64,000 bases of DNA, taken from positions 44,336 to 108,335 of the forward strand of contig JBFJTG010000001.1 of the NCBI GenBank assembly GCA_041625575.1, written 5' to 3'. Under the pieces are notes generated by a model. The model was not told where the DNA came from. It saw only the letters and a list, made by a program, of their open reading frames with translations, and made no database searches. This DNA comes from Litorivivens sp041625575. GTDB taxonomy: Bacteria; Pseudomonadota; Gammaproteobacteria; Pseudomonadales; Spongiibacteraceae. Below are positions 16,581-26,022 of this stretch, piece after piece; position 1 is the stretch's first letter, and the number at the start of each line of letters is the position of its first letter. The translations under genes were made by a program, and so were the position numbers.

Positions 16581-17138
16581 GTGATTAACGAGATCAAAGA
16601 AGACGCTGCGGAGCGCATGAGTAAATCTGTGGATGTACTGGGTCACAACTTTAATAAGATCCGTACCGGTCGAGCTCATCCCAGTATTCTCGATACGATA
16701 AGGATTGATTATTACGGTACGGATACGCCCTTGAGCCAAGTGGCAAGCGTAAATGTTGAAGACAACCGCACCTTGTCGGTCGTGCCCTGGGAAAAGCAGC
16801 TAGTGCCCTTGATTGAAAAAGCGATTATGAAATCTGACCTGGGTCTCAACCCGAGTACTGCGGGCACGGTTATTCGAATTCCCATGCCGGCACTGACTGA
16901 AGATAGCCGTAAGGGCTATATCAAGCAGGCAAAAGCGGAAGCTGAAAACGCGAGAATTTCAGTGCGTAATATTCGTCGCGATGCCTTGGCGGATTTCAAA
17001 TCGCTGCTTAAAGAAAAAGACATCAGTGAAGATGAAGAACGTAAAGCTGCGGATGATGTACAAAAGCTGACCGACAAATTCATTGCTGAAATTGACCGGG
17101 AACTTGCCGAAAAAGAAAAAGACCTGATGGAAATATAA
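16581..17138 (+). CDS. frr: Ribosome recycling factor
   Basis: With EF-G it splits the post-termination ribosome. The protein has 185 residues, exactly the usual size, with the L-shaped two-domain pattern: helical parts at the N- and C-termini around the small beta domain, visible motifs KIRTGRAHPS (about residues 28-37) and the C-terminal coiled part. The start is GTG at 16581, 2 nt after the pyrH stop, with GGGAG at 16566-16570. Confidence 0.98.
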   Translation: MINEIKEDAAERMSKSVDVLGHNFNKIRTGRAHPSILDTIRIDYYGTDTPLSQVASVNVEDNRTLSVVPWEKQLVPLIEKAIMKSDLGLNPSTAGTVIRIPMPALTEDSRKGYIKQAKAEAENARISVRNIRRDALADFKSLLKEKDISEDEERKAADDVQKLTDKFIAEIDRELAEKEKDLMEI

Positions 17139-17152
17139 GAGTTTCGGGTTAT

Positions 17153-17932
17153 ATGAGTTCTGAATTGCGCGCCCCAGAGTCTACCATTCCCCGCCATGTT
17201 GCCATCATTATGGATGGCAACAATCGCTGGGCAGCGCACCGTGAATTGAAGCCCTACGCCGGGCATCGCGCGGGCGTTGAAGTTATTCGCGATGTGCTGG
17301 ATGAGTTTCAGGCGGCCGGTGTTGGTATTGTTACCCTGTTTGCCTTTAGCAGCGAAAACTGGAAGCGGCCACCGGCTGAGGTCAACGCCCTCATGAAGCT
17401 GTTCTCCAATTATCTTGATAGTGAAATCAAAAAGCTGAATGACGACGAGGTGCGTCTGCGGTTTATCGGTCGGCGCGACCGTTTGTCCGGCGCGCTATTG
17501 AAAAAAATGGATTACGCCGAGCAAGCCACTCGCGCGAATCGCAAAACCAGCCTGAATATCGCATTAGATTACGGCGGCCAGTGGGATATTTTGAATTCGG
17601 TGCGGCAGTTGGCGGAACGAGTTGCGCGTGGCGAATTAAAAGCAGCTGATATCGATGAGGATTTACTGGCCGATGGTCTGAGTTTACGCCACTTGCCAGC
17701 CCCGGATTTATGTATACGAACGGCGGGTGAAAAACGCATAAGCAATTTTATGCTGTGGCAGCTGGCCTACAGCGAATTTTATTTTAGTGAGGTGTTGTGG
17801 CCGGACTTCGGCAGGGAGGAAGTCCGCGCGGCATTGAACAGTTACGCAGAGCGTGAGCGCCGTTTTGGCGGCCGCCTAGGTGAAACTAGCTCTTTAGAAA
17901 CCAATAACTCCAAAGGCAACCAACTTGCTTAA
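17153..17932 (+). CDS. uppS: Undecaprenyl diphosphate synthase
   Basis: cis-Prenyltransferase that makes C55-PP, the carrier lipid for peptidoglycan and O-antigen, from FPP and IPP. The 259-residue protein has the catalytic IIMDGNNRWA segment (Asp at about residue 19), the FAFSSENWKRP motif and the C-terminal RISNFMLWQLAYSE region. It leads into cdsA with an 8-nt overlap and continues the standard envelope-lipid gene order. Confidence 0.97.
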   Translation: MSSELRAPESTIPRHVAIIMDGNNRWAAHRELKPYAGHRAGVEVIRDVLDEFQAAGVGIVTLFAFSSENWKRPPAEVNALMKLFSNYLDSEIKKLNDDEVRLRFIGRRDRLSGALLKKMDYAEQATRANRKTSLNIALDYGGQWDILNSVRQLAERVARGELKAADIDEDLLADGLSLRHLPAPDLCIRTAGEKRISNFMLWQLAYSEFYFSEVLWPDFGREEVRAALNSYAERERRFGGRLGETSSLETNNSKGNQLA

Positions 17933-18761
17933 GCAGCGCATTGTCACCGCGGTCGCCCTGGCGGCGCCATTCTTGTTACTACTGGCTTATCTTGCGCCGG
18001 TGCCGTTGATGATGCTGTTTGCGGCGATCGTGTTGGGTTCTGCCTGGGAGTGGGCAGCCTTGTCAGGGATTAAGGCGCCAAGCCTGCGGGTTCTCTACAT
18101 CATGCTAGTCGCCGCTTTGATGGCGCTATTGTTTATGTTTGTTAACTTGCCGGACGTTGTGCCCAATACAGCGCTTGTTCGCGAGGTGCTGCATGTGGCG
18201 GCACTGTGGTGGGCAGTCGCACTGCTTTGGGTGATGGGTTATCCCGGAAGCGCCCGCCTTTGGGGGAGTACTCCTGTAAGGGCAGTGATGGGCTTGGTAG
18301 TGCTCGTGCCTACCTGGTTGGCCTTGTGCTATTTGCGTCTGCAGGGGCAGGGTGTGCTGCTCATTATTTATGTATTGCTAGTTGTGATTGCTGCTGATGT
18401 CGGCGCCTATTTTGCAGGTCGGGCCTGGGGTAAGTCCAAACTCGCCGTAAATGTTAGCCCGGGCAAGTCGTGGGCAGGTTTTTGGGGCGGATTGGCCGCA
18501 AGCCAGGCTTTGGCCTTGTTGGTTGCCCAATTCTGGCCGGGCGGGCTGCCTATTGGCTTGTTACCCTTTATGATTTTGTCGGGCGTGACATCGCTGGCCT
18601 CCGTTCTCGGTGATTTGCTCGAAAGTATGATTAAGCGCCATGAGGGCGTTAAAGACAGCGGTAAATTACTACCCGGCCACGGTGGTTTGATGGACAGGCT
18701 GGATAGTATTACGGCTGCCGTTCCGGTATTTACGCTTGGCACCTTGCTGGTAGGTTGGTAA
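17925..18761 (+). CDS. cdsA: Phosphatidate cytidylyltransferase
   Basis: Inner-membrane enzyme that forms CDP-diacylglycerol from phosphatidate and CTP, the branch point to all phospholipids. The 278-residue protein has about eight hydrophobic helices and ends with the CDS signature region, SMIKRHEGVKDSGKLLPGHGG followed by MDRLDS. Start assigned to TTG at 17925, inside the end of uppS, because the next in-frame starts would cut into the first helix and AAAGG lies upstream. Confidence 0.95.
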   Translation: MLKQRIVTAVALAAPFLLLLAYLAPVPLMMLFAAIVLGSAWEWAALSGIKAPSLRVLYIMLVAALMALLFMFVNLPDVVPNTALVREVLHVAALWWAVALLWVMGYPGSARLWGSTPVRAVMGLVVLVPTWLALCYLRLQGQGVLLIIYVLLVVIAADVGAYFAGRAWGKSKLAVNVSPGKSWAGFWGGLAASQALALLVAQFWPGGLPIGLLPFMILSGVTSLASVLGDLLESMIKRHEGVKDSGKLLPGHGGLMDRLDSITAAVPVFTLGTLLVGW

Positions 18762-18766
18762 TTCGG

Positions 18767-19963
18767 ATGGCGCGTGAGCAAGTAACCGTCCTCGGGTCGA
18801 CCGGCTCAATCGGGCTCAGTACGCTCGATGTTCTTGCACGCCAGCCGGAGCGCTTTGAGGTGTATGCACTTACGGCCAATACCGGTGTCGAGGATTTGCT
18901 CAAACAAGTGCTGGCAGTGAGCCCACGTATTGCTGTGCTTCGCGATGCTGATGCAGCCGTTCGCCTCAAGGCCATGCTCGATGACGCAGGGCATACCGTT
19001 ACGGAAGTGTTGGCGGGCGAAGAGAGTTTGTGCCGGGTTGCGGCTGACGACAATGTCGATGTGGTTATGGCGGCGATCGTCGGCGCTGCCGGCCTTGAGC
19101 CAACTTTGGCGGCCGTGGATGCCGGCAAAAAGGTTCTGCTTGCCAACAAAGAAGCCTTGGTTATGGCGGGCCGACTCTTTATGGAGGCGGTAGAGAAGTC
19201 CTCTGCGGTCTTATTGCCGATAGATAGCGAGCACAATGCAATCTTCCAATGTTTAACCGATGGCAGTTTGCGGGATTTGACGGCTCAGGGCGTGAGCAAA
19301 ATTTTGCTGACCGGTTCCGGCGGGCCATTTCGCGATGTACCGGTTGAGCAGCTCGGCTCGGTTACCCCTGATCAGGCCTGCGCCCACCCCAATTGGTCCA
19401 TGGGCCGGAAAATATCAGTCGACTCGGCGACCATGATGAACAAGGGTCTCGAACTGATAGAAGCTTGCTGGTTGTTTGACACCTGCGCCGATAAAATAAC
19501 GGTGGTGGTGCATCCCCAAAGTATTATTCATTCGATGGTTGAGTACATAGACGGCTCGGTATTGGCGCAATTGGGTAATCCTGACATGCGCACGCCGATT
19601 GCCCACGCGCTGGCCTGGCCTGAGCGCATGCCCTCAGGTGTTGGTAGTCTTGATTTGATTGCCCTGGGGCGGCTGGATTTTGAGGCGCCGGATGAGGTGA
19701 AGTTTCCCTGTCTGCGACTTGCCAGGGAGGCTGCGAATACGGGTGGTACCGCCGCGACAATTCTCAATGCCGCCAATGAAGTTGCGGTGGAGGCTTTTCT
19801 CGACGGCAAGCTTCCCTTTACCGAAATTGCTCAGGTGATTGAATCTGTTATGCAAATTGTCAAAGCCATTGAACCGGACAGTCTTGCTGATGTCAAATTC
19901 GCAGATCGACAAGCGCGAGAGGCCGCCGAAGTTGTGTTGGCGGCTCGTGCTGAGGTGAGGTAA
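18767..19963 (+). CDS. dxr: 1-deoxy-D-xylulose 5-phosphate reductoisomerase
   Basis: Second enzyme of the MEP isoprenoid pathway; converts DXP to MEP with NADPH and a divalent metal. The NADPH motif LGSTGSIG is at the N-terminus, the metal and substrate residues lie in DSEHNAIFQ and SVDSATMMNKGLELIEA. ATG at 18767 gives 398 residues, the family norm; a TTG 12 nt upstream in the same frame is possible. It overlaps nothing and follows cdsA by 5 nt. IspG of the same pathway is also in this window. Confidence 0.96.
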   Translation: MAREQVTVLGSTGSIGLSTLDVLARQPERFEVYALTANTGVEDLLKQVLAVSPRIAVLRDADAAVRLKAMLDDAGHTVTEVLAGEESLCRVAADDNVDVVMAAIVGAAGLEPTLAAVDAGKKVLLANKEALVMAGRLFMEAVEKSSAVLLPIDSEHNAIFQCLTDGSLRDLTAQGVSKILLTGSGGPFRDVPVEQLGSVTPDQACAHPNWSMGRKISVDSATMMNKGLELIEACWLFDTCADKITVVVHPQSIIHSMVEYIDGSVLAQLGNPDMRTPIAHALAWPERMPSGVGSLDLIALGRLDFEAPDEVKFPCLRLAREAANTGGTAATILNAANEVAVEAFLDGKLPFTEIAQVIESVMQIVKAIEPDSLADVKFADRQAREAAEVVLAARAEVR

Positions 19964-19971
19964 GCATACTG

Positions 19972-21330
19972 ATGTTGGATACACTACAAACCATTTTGGC
20001 CTTTATTGTCACCCTCAGTATTCTGGTGGCGGTGCATGAATTCGGGCATTTTTGGGTGGCTCGACGTTGTGGAGTCAAGGTGCTTCGATTCTCTGTCGGT
20101 TTTGGTAAGCCCCTGCTTAGCCGCTTCGATCGCCATGGGACCGAGTTTGTCGTTGCCGGAATTCCGCTGGGCGGCTACGTCAAGATGCTGGATGAGCGTG
20201 AGGGTGATGTAGCGCCGGAAGAGCAGCATCTGGCCTTTAACCGGCAGTCCCCGGGAAAACGTATCGCCATCGCCGCCGCTGGCCCGGTCGCCAACCTGGT
20301 GCTGGCCGTGCTGGTTTATTGGCTGGTGTTTATGGGCGGGGTGCGTGGTGTTGCTCCTTTAATCGGCGAGGTTGAGCAAGGTTCTCTTGCACAGAAGGCC
20401 GGATTGGTTGTTGGTCAGGAAATTATCGCGGTAGACGGTAAGAAAACGCCGACCTGGGAGCAGTTGAATATCCGGCTACTCGAGCGCATGGGTGAAACCG
20501 GCGAAATGGCCATTGCTGCCAAATATCCGGACTCGGATCTGGTCTACGAATCCGTCATTGTGCTGGATGGATGGCTCAAGGGTGTGGCCGAACCGGACCC
20601 GGTTGGCAGTTTGGGCATTGGCCTGTATCGACCCAAAGTCGAACCGATAATTCAAGAGGTCGTTACTGATAGCGCCGCTGCAGCGGCGGGAATCCGGGCT
20701 GGCGACCGACTGCTTGCCGCCGATGGCGTGGCGCTGGATGACTGGATGACCTGGGTCGACTATGTGAAAGCTCGGCCGGGAGTAGCGATTGATCTTCGCT
20801 ATGATCGAAATGGCAGTGAGGAACAAACGACTATTACCCCAGCTGGCAAACAGGTAGATGGTAGCACTTTGGGTTTTGTCGGAATGGCAGTCAAGCCGCC
20901 ACCACCTATCCCGGATGAGTGGTTCCGCGAGTATCAATACGGCCCAATTGATGCCTTTATTGCAGCGAGTCAGAAGACCGTTCATATGAGCGTTTTCACG
21001 GTTGAGTCCATTTATAAGATGGTGACGGGATTACTATCACCAAAAAACTTGAGTGGACCCATTACCATTGCTAAAGTGGCCGGCGCTTCGGCCGAGTATG
21101 GCTTGTCTGCGTGGCTGAGTTTGCTCGCTTTGTTAAGTATCAGTCTGGCAGTGCTTAATTTGCTGCCGGTTCCGATTCTTGATGGCGGGCACATAGTTTA
21201 CGGCCTGATAGAGTTGCTATCAGGTCGCCCGGTAACTGAAAAGATTCAAATGGTCGCTAATCAGGTCGGCGTCGTGCTAGTCGTCTGCCTGATGGTGTTT
21301 GCCCTGTATAACGACGTACTGCGTTTGTAA
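19972..21330 (+). CDS. rseP: Site-2 metalloprotease RseP
   Basis: Intramembrane zinc protease that cleaves the anti-sigma factor RseA in the envelope stress response. The zinc site HEFGH is at residues 22-26, the second membrane motif with LDGGH lies near the C-terminus (PVPILDGGHIVYG), and two PDZ domains fill about residues 110-310. Length 452 residues is typical. It lies between dxr and bamA, the conserved place, linking outer-membrane assembly with sigma-E surveillance. Confidence 0.96.
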   Translation: MLDTLQTILAFIVTLSILVAVHEFGHFWVARRCGVKVLRFSVGFGKPLLSRFDRHGTEFVVAGIPLGGYVKMLDEREGDVAPEEQHLAFNRQSPGKRIAIAAAGPVANLVLAVLVYWLVFMGGVRGVAPLIGEVEQGSLAQKAGLVVGQEIIAVDGKKTPTWEQLNIRLLERMGETGEMAIAAKYPDSDLVYESVIVLDGWLKGVAEPDPVGSLGIGLYRPKVEPIIQEVVTDSAAAAAGIRAGDRLLAADGVALDDWMTWVDYVKARPGVAIDLRYDRNGSEEQTTITPAGKQVDGSTLGFVGMAVKPPPPIPDEWFREYQYGPIDAFIAASQKTVHMSVFTVESIYKMVTGLLSPKNLSGPITIAKVAGASAEYGLSAWLSLLALLSISLAVLNLLPVPILDGGHIVYGLIELLSGRPVTEKIQMVANQVGVVLVVCLMVFALYNDVLRL

Positions 21331-21348
21331 GGTCGTTTAGAATAACGA

Positions 21349-23973
21349 ATGAATAGCCGCCGCCGATCGGGCAGTGGCCAAGGACTGTTGGTGTTCTCGA
21401 AGATTGTGTACCGTCTCTTTCTGTTAGCGTTGCTTGCTGTGGGCAGTGTTTCTGCGGCTGAGCGTATTATTATTTCCGATATTCGTGTTGAGGGTTTACA
21501 GCGGATATCGGCAGATACAGTGTTTGCTGCCTTGCCTCTCAACGTGGGTGATGCGGTTTCGGACGATCTGCTGGCCGCGGCTGCCCGTTCGCTTTTTCGC
21601 TCGGGAAATTTCGATGACATAAAAATAGCCCGCGATGGCGATGTATTGGTCATTATCGTCGCCGAGCGTCCCTCTATCAGCGAAATCACGATTGATGGTA
21701 ACAAGGCTATAAAGTCCGAAGCGCTGCTTGATGGTCTGAAAAATTCCGGGCTGTCGGAAGGGCAGGTGTTTAAACGCTCCACGCTTGAAGGTATGCGTAT
21801 GGAGCTGACGCGCCAGTACGTATCTCAGGGCCGTTACGATGCCAGCATTGAAACCGACGTTATTGCGCAACCGCGTAACCGTGTAGCGGTAAGCATTCAT
21901 GTAAATGAAGGCAGCACGGCATCGATCAAGCACATCAATATTGTGGGCAATCACGCCTTTTCTGACAAGGAATTGCTATCTGAATTCGAACTTAAGCCCT
22001 CTGGCTGGTTTAGCTGGATTAGTAGTAGTGATAAGTACGCTCGTGAAAAGCTGAAGGGCGATCTTGAAAAGCTCTCCTCCTATTATCTTGATCGCGGCTA
22101 TATCAAGTTTAATATCGATTCTACGCAAGTGGCCATTAGCCCCGACAAGTCGTCGGTGTATATCACGGCCAATATCTCCGAGGGTGAGGTCTACACTATT
22201 GGCAAGGTCGAGTTGTCGGGCGACGTCGTTCTACCTGAAGAAGACTTAAGTCGATTCTTGCTGCCCAAACCTGAAGAAATTTTCTCCCAGTCGCGCGTAA
22301 CCAGCACTGAAGAATTGCTGACCAAACGTCTGGGGAATGAGGGCTACAACTTTGCCCGGGTGTCGGGTATTCCTGAAATTGATGATGAAAAGCGTATTGT
22401 CGATCTCAAATTCTTTATTGACCCGGGTAAACGCACTTACGTGCGCCGCATCGATTTTTCCGGTAACCACCGTACTTCAGATGAAGTTTTGCGTCGCGAA
22501 ATGCGGCAGATGGAATCCGCTCCAGCCTCGCAGGCCAGCATTGAGATGTCGCGCGTGCGGCTTGAGCGACTGGGCTTTTTCAAGGAAGCTAAAGTTGAGA
22601 CCTCGGAGGTGCCTGGCACTGACGACATGATTGACTTGCAGTATGTGGTAGAGGAACAGAGTTCCGGTAGTCTTGCCGCCAGCGTCGGCTTCTCTCAAGA
22701 CAGCGGCCTGATTTTGGGCGGCAACATCCAACAGAACAACTTCTTCGGCACTGGCAAGCAGGTGGGTATTGGCTTGTCGCGCAGTGACTTCCTGACTAAT
22801 GTTAGCTTCAACTACATGGAGCCATATTTTACAGAGGACGGCGTCAGCCGAGGGTTCAGCTTATATTATCGCAAGGCTAATCTGGATGAAGTGAATATTG
22901 CGAGCTACACCACCAACACCATGGGTGCGGCTCTGAATTTCAGCTATCCTCTTTCGGAAATCCAGCGTCTGGGTTTCAGTTTGGGCTTTGCGAATACTGA
23001 AATCGATGCGGGCATTGGCGCGGTTCAGGAAATTATCGCCAGTCCCCGACTGTTTGATTTTATCGGTGAGTTCTATACCTCCCGTTTTAATCCTAGTACT
23101 GGCACATACTCTGCTGCGGAAGTATTGCAGCCTGTTAGTGCGCTGCCGGCGGGTTCAACCTCCACGGGCGAGCCGGGATTTCTTGATTTATACGGCGACA
23201 ACTTTAATAACTACACCATCTCAACGAACTGGCGTAGATCGACATTGAACCGGGGACTCCTTGCAACTCGCGGTACGTCGCAAACCGTTTCCCTTGAGCT
23301 TGCTTTGCCCGGTTCGGACACCGAATATTACAAGCTGATGTTTGATGGCCAAGTCTATGTGCCGCTGATAAACGATTTTGTATTGCGCTTTAAAGCCCAG
23401 CTCGGTTATGGCGACGGATACGGTGATCTCGACGAATTGCCTTTCTTTGAGAACTTCTATGCAGGTGGCTTTGGCTCGATTCGCGGCTATAAGAGCAATA
23501 CCTTGGGCCCGCGTAGTACGCCAGCGCAGATCTACCGCCTATCGCAGGCAGCGACAGCCATTAACGCTACGGGTAATGCCACAGCCTTGTCGCCGACGGT
23601 TGCCTACGTACTTGATCCGGCAACGAATAAGCTGGTTGCCAGTCCCTTCGAGTTTGAAACAGATCCTTTCGGTGGTAATGTGCTGGTTGAAACCAGCATT
23701 GAATTACTGGTGCCTCTGCCCTTTGTCAAAGACCAGCGCTCAGTTCGCTCGGGCTTTTTCTTTGATGCGGGTAACGTGTTCAGTACCAGCTGTCGCTCTA
23801 GCCAGCTAAACTGCACCACTTTGCATTTGTCTGATCTAAGATATTCTGCCGGATTCGGTTTGACCTGGATCACCGGCATGGGACCGCTGACATTTAGCCT
23901 GGCTCGTGCACTGAACGACGAAGCCATTGACGATACCGAAGTGTTCCAGTTTTCGCTGGGACGTACCTTTTAA
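21349..23973 (+). CDS. bamA: Outer membrane assembly factor BamA
   Basis: Omp85 protein that inserts beta-barrel proteins in the outer membrane. A signal peptide ends near VSAAERI, five POTRA domains follow to about residue 430, then the 16-strand barrel, ending in the outer-membrane signature SLGRTF. The lid-loop motif is IRGYKSN at about 709-715. The protein has 874 residues, some 60-80 more than the E. coli protein; part of the excess is an Ala/Thr/Asn-rich stretch right after the RGY motif (about 717-765), another lies in a loop near residue 590-620. The partner bamB is also in the window. Confidence 0.96.
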   Translation: MNSRRRSGSGQGLLVFSKIVYRLFLLALLAVGSVSAAERIIISDIRVEGLQRISADTVFAALPLNVGDAVSDDLLAAAARSLFRSGNFDDIKIARDGDVLVIIVAERPSISEITIDGNKAIKSEALLDGLKNSGLSEGQVFKRSTLEGMRMELTRQYVSQGRYDASIETDVIAQPRNRVAVSIHVNEGSTASIKHINIVGNHAFSDKELLSEFELKPSGWFSWISSSDKYAREKLKGDLEKLSSYYLDRGYIKFNIDSTQVAISPDKSSVYITANISEGEVYTIGKVELSGDVVLPEEDLSRFLLPKPEEIFSQSRVTSTEELLTKRLGNEGYNFARVSGIPEIDDEKRIVDLKFFIDPGKRTYVRRIDFSGNHRTSDEVLRREMRQMESAPASQASIEMSRVRLERLGFFKEAKVETSEVPGTDDMIDLQYVVEEQSSGSLAASVGFSQDSGLILGGNIQQNNFFGTGKQVGIGLSRSDFLTNVSFNYMEPYFTEDGVSRGFSLYYRKANLDEVNIASYTTNTMGAALNFSYPLSEIQRLGFSLGFANTEIDAGIGAVQEIIASPRLFDFIGEFYTSRFNPSTGTYSAAEVLQPVSALPAGSTSTGEPGFLDLYGDNFNNYTISTNWRRSTLNRGLLATRGTSQTVSLELALPGSDTEYYKLMFDGQVYVPLINDFVLRFKAQLGYGDGYGDLDELPFFENFYAGGFGSIRGYKSNTLGPRSTPAQIYRLSQAATAINATGNATALSPTVAYVLDPATNKLVASPFEFETDPFGGNVLVETSIELLVPLPFVKDQRSVRSGFFFDAGNVFSTSCRSSQLNCTTLHLSDLRYSAGFGLTWITGMGPLTFSLARALNDEAIDDTEVFQFSLGRTF

Positions 23974-24004
23974 TTACCTGACGAGTTAACTCGGGAGAAA
24001 TACT

Positions 24005-24517
24005 GTGTTGAAACTGAATAAAGCCTTGGCTGCCGCGCTGCTTACTATGACGGCGGGTCTATCATTGGCGGCGGAAAAAATTGCCGTACTGGACGTGCAA
24101 GCGGCGATATTGAACAGTGATGTTGCGCAAGAGCGCTTAAAAGCAATGCGTGAGCAGAAGGAGTTCAAGGCTAATATCAAGGAAGTTGAGAAGCTTCAGG
24201 AAGAGCACAACGACTTGGTTGCCAAGCTGAAAAAAGACAGTGCGGTGATGAGTCAGGAACAAATGAAAGCGCAAACTGAAAAAATCAGTGAGAAGCGCGC
24301 TGACATTGAGCATGTTTACCGCAAGCTGAAAGCGTCCGAGCAAAAACTGATGCAAGACGTTGTTCAGGAGCTGGGCCCAAAGCTACAGGAAGTTGTTAAC
24401 AAAATGATCAAGGACGACAAGATCGGCATGATCCTTGATGCGAAGGCCACATTGCACGTCACCAATGACTACAATATAACGGCCAAGGTTACTGATAAGA
24501 TCAATCAGGCCAAGTAA
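24005..24517 (+). CDS. skp: Periplasmic chaperone Skp (OmpH)
   Basis: Trimeric 'jellyfish' chaperone that carries unfolded outer-membrane proteins from Sec to BAM. The 170-residue protein has a signal peptide (MLKLNKALAAALLTMTAG, cleavage after LAA), then a strand starting KIAVLDVQAAI and a long charged coiled-coil at about residues 50-115. The start is GTG at 24005 with GGGAGAA upstream. It follows bamA and precedes lpxD, as usual. Confidence 0.94.
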   Translation: MLKLNKALAAALLTMTAGLSLAAEKIAVLDVQAAILNSDVAQERLKAMREQKEFKANIKEVEKLQEEHNDLVAKLKKDSAVMSQEQMKAQTEKISEKRADIEHVYRKLKASEQKLMQDVVQELGPKLQEVVNKMIKDDKIGMILDAKATLHVTNDYNITAKVTDKINQAK

Positions 24518-24520
24518 TCC

Positions 24521-25573
24521 ATGAGTATGTCCTCACGCTTCACGCTGGGCGAGCTGGCGGAAATGTTGCAGCTGGATTGCGTTGGGGACAGTTCTCTGGA
24601 AATCCGCGGTTTGGCAACTCTTGCCAACGCCGGGGCAGGGGAGCTAAGCTTTCTTGCCAATCCCAAATACCAGAAACAGCTTGCCGCTACCGCTGCCAGC
24701 GCAGTGATCTTGCATCGCTCAATGGCGGACAGCACGGGGCTTCCGGCCCTGTTATGCGATAACCCCTATTTGGCTTTTGCCAAAGCCAGTGCATTATTCG
24801 ACGATGCACCAGTTATCGCGGGGGTTCATCACACCGCCACTATCGCGTCTTCGGCAAAGCTGGGTGATGATGTGGCCGTCGGTCCTAATGTTGTCATTGG
24901 CGAGGACGTGAGCATTGGCGCGGGCAGCGTTTTGCATGCCGGTGTCGTGATCGGTGATGGCGCACAGCTCGGTGAGCGCTGCGTACTTTTCCCCAACGTC
25001 AGTGTTTACCATAAGGTCTCTATTGGCGACGATGCGCGCATACATTCCGGTGTCGTGATTGGCGCCGATGGCTTCGGTTTTGCACCTAACGGTGCTGCCT
25101 GGACAAAAGTCTTTCAGTTGGGTTCTGTCCGTATTGGCGATCGCGTTGAGATTGGTTCGGGATCGACCATTGACCGCGGCGCGTTAGATGATACGGTCAT
25201 CGGTAACGACGTTATTTTGGACAGTCAGGTGTTGATTGCGCACAACGTTGTGATCGGTGACGGTTCGGCGTTTGCTGGTCGTGCCGGCGTTGCGGGTAGT
25301 TCGGTGGTTGGCCGCAACTGCACAGTGGGTGGTGGTGCCGGTATACTCGGTCATCTAACGGTGGCCGACCGGGTACATATTACCTCCTGTACGCTGGTCA
25401 CTAAATCCATTCTGGAAGAGGGTGCGTCCTATTCGTCGGGTACGCCCCTTATGCCGACAAGTGATTGGCGCAAAAGTGCAGTGCGGTTTTCGCAACTGGA
25501 TACGCTGAATAAGCGCTTGGCCGCGATGGAGAAAAAACTGGACGAAGTCCTTAATCAGAACCCTGGGAAATAA
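24521..25573 (+). CDS. lpxD: UDP-3-O-(3-hydroxyacyl)glucosamine N-acyltransferase
   Basis: Third enzyme of lipid A synthesis; adds the N-linked hydroxyacyl chain from acyl-ACP. The 350-residue protein has the N-terminal uridine-binding domain, a left-handed beta helix of hexapeptide repeats from about residue 100 to 300 with the active-site region around LIAHNVVIGDGSAF, and a C-terminal helix. It begins 3 nt after skp and is followed by fabZ. Confidence 0.97.
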   Translation: MSMSSRFTLGELAEMLQLDCVGDSSLEIRGLATLANAGAGELSFLANPKYQKQLAATAASAVILHRSMADSTGLPALLCDNPYLAFAKASALFDDAPVIAGVHHTATIASSAKLGDDVAVGPNVVIGEDVSIGAGSVLHAGVVIGDGAQLGERCVLFPNVSVYHKVSIGDDARIHSGVVIGADGFGFAPNGAAWTKVFQLGSVRIGDRVEIGSGSTIDRGALDDTVIGNDVILDSQVLIAHNVVIGDGSAFAGRAGVAGSSVVGRNCTVGGGAGILGHLTVADRVHITSCTLVTKSILEEGASYSSGTPLMPTSDWRKSAVRFSQLDTLNKRLAAMEKKLDEVLNQNPGK

Positions 25574-25579
25574 ATTTTC

Positions 25580-26020
25580 ATGCTGATGGATGTCAATGAA
25601 ATTCGGGAGTACCTCCCGCACCGCTACCCCTTCTTGCTGGTTGATCGTGTTACCGAAATCGAGCTTGGGAAATCAATAACTGCCTATAAGAATATCACCG
25701 TCAACGAGGCTATTTTTAATGGTCACTTTCCGGACATGCCGATTTTTCCCGGTGTCCTGATTATTGAAGCTATGGCGCAAGCGGCGGGTATTCTCGGTTT
25801 TAAAACCATGAATAAAAAGCCCTCAGACGGTTCTATTTATATGTTCGCGGGTGTCGACAATGTTCGCTTTAAGCGACCCGTGGTGCCCGGAGATCGGCTG
25901 GTAATGAAAATCGATTATGTGAATGATCGGCGAGGCATCTGGAAATTTGAATGTCGCTCCTATGTTGAGGATACGCTGGCCTGCACGGCGACAATACTCT
26001 GCGCTGATAAGGCACGCTAG
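25580..26020 (+). CDS. fabZ: 3-hydroxyacyl-[ACP] dehydratase FabZ
   Basis: Dehydrates 3-hydroxyacyl-ACP in fatty acid synthesis. The 146-residue hot-dog protein has HRYPFLLVDRV near the N-terminus and the catalytic His/Glu region GHFPDMPIFPGVLIIEAMAQ. ATG at 25580 or 25586 are both possible starts. Its position between lpxD and lpxA is conserved because both pathways draw on the same 3-hydroxyacyl-ACP pool. Confidence 0.97.
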   Translation: MLMDVNEIREYLPHRYPFLLVDRVTEIELGKSITAYKNITVNEAIFNGHFPDMPIFPGVLIIEAMAQAAGILGFKTMNKKPSDGSIYMFAGVDNVRFKRPVVPGDRLVMKIDYVNDRRGIWKFECRSYVEDTLACTATILCADKAR

Positions 26021-26022
26021 AT

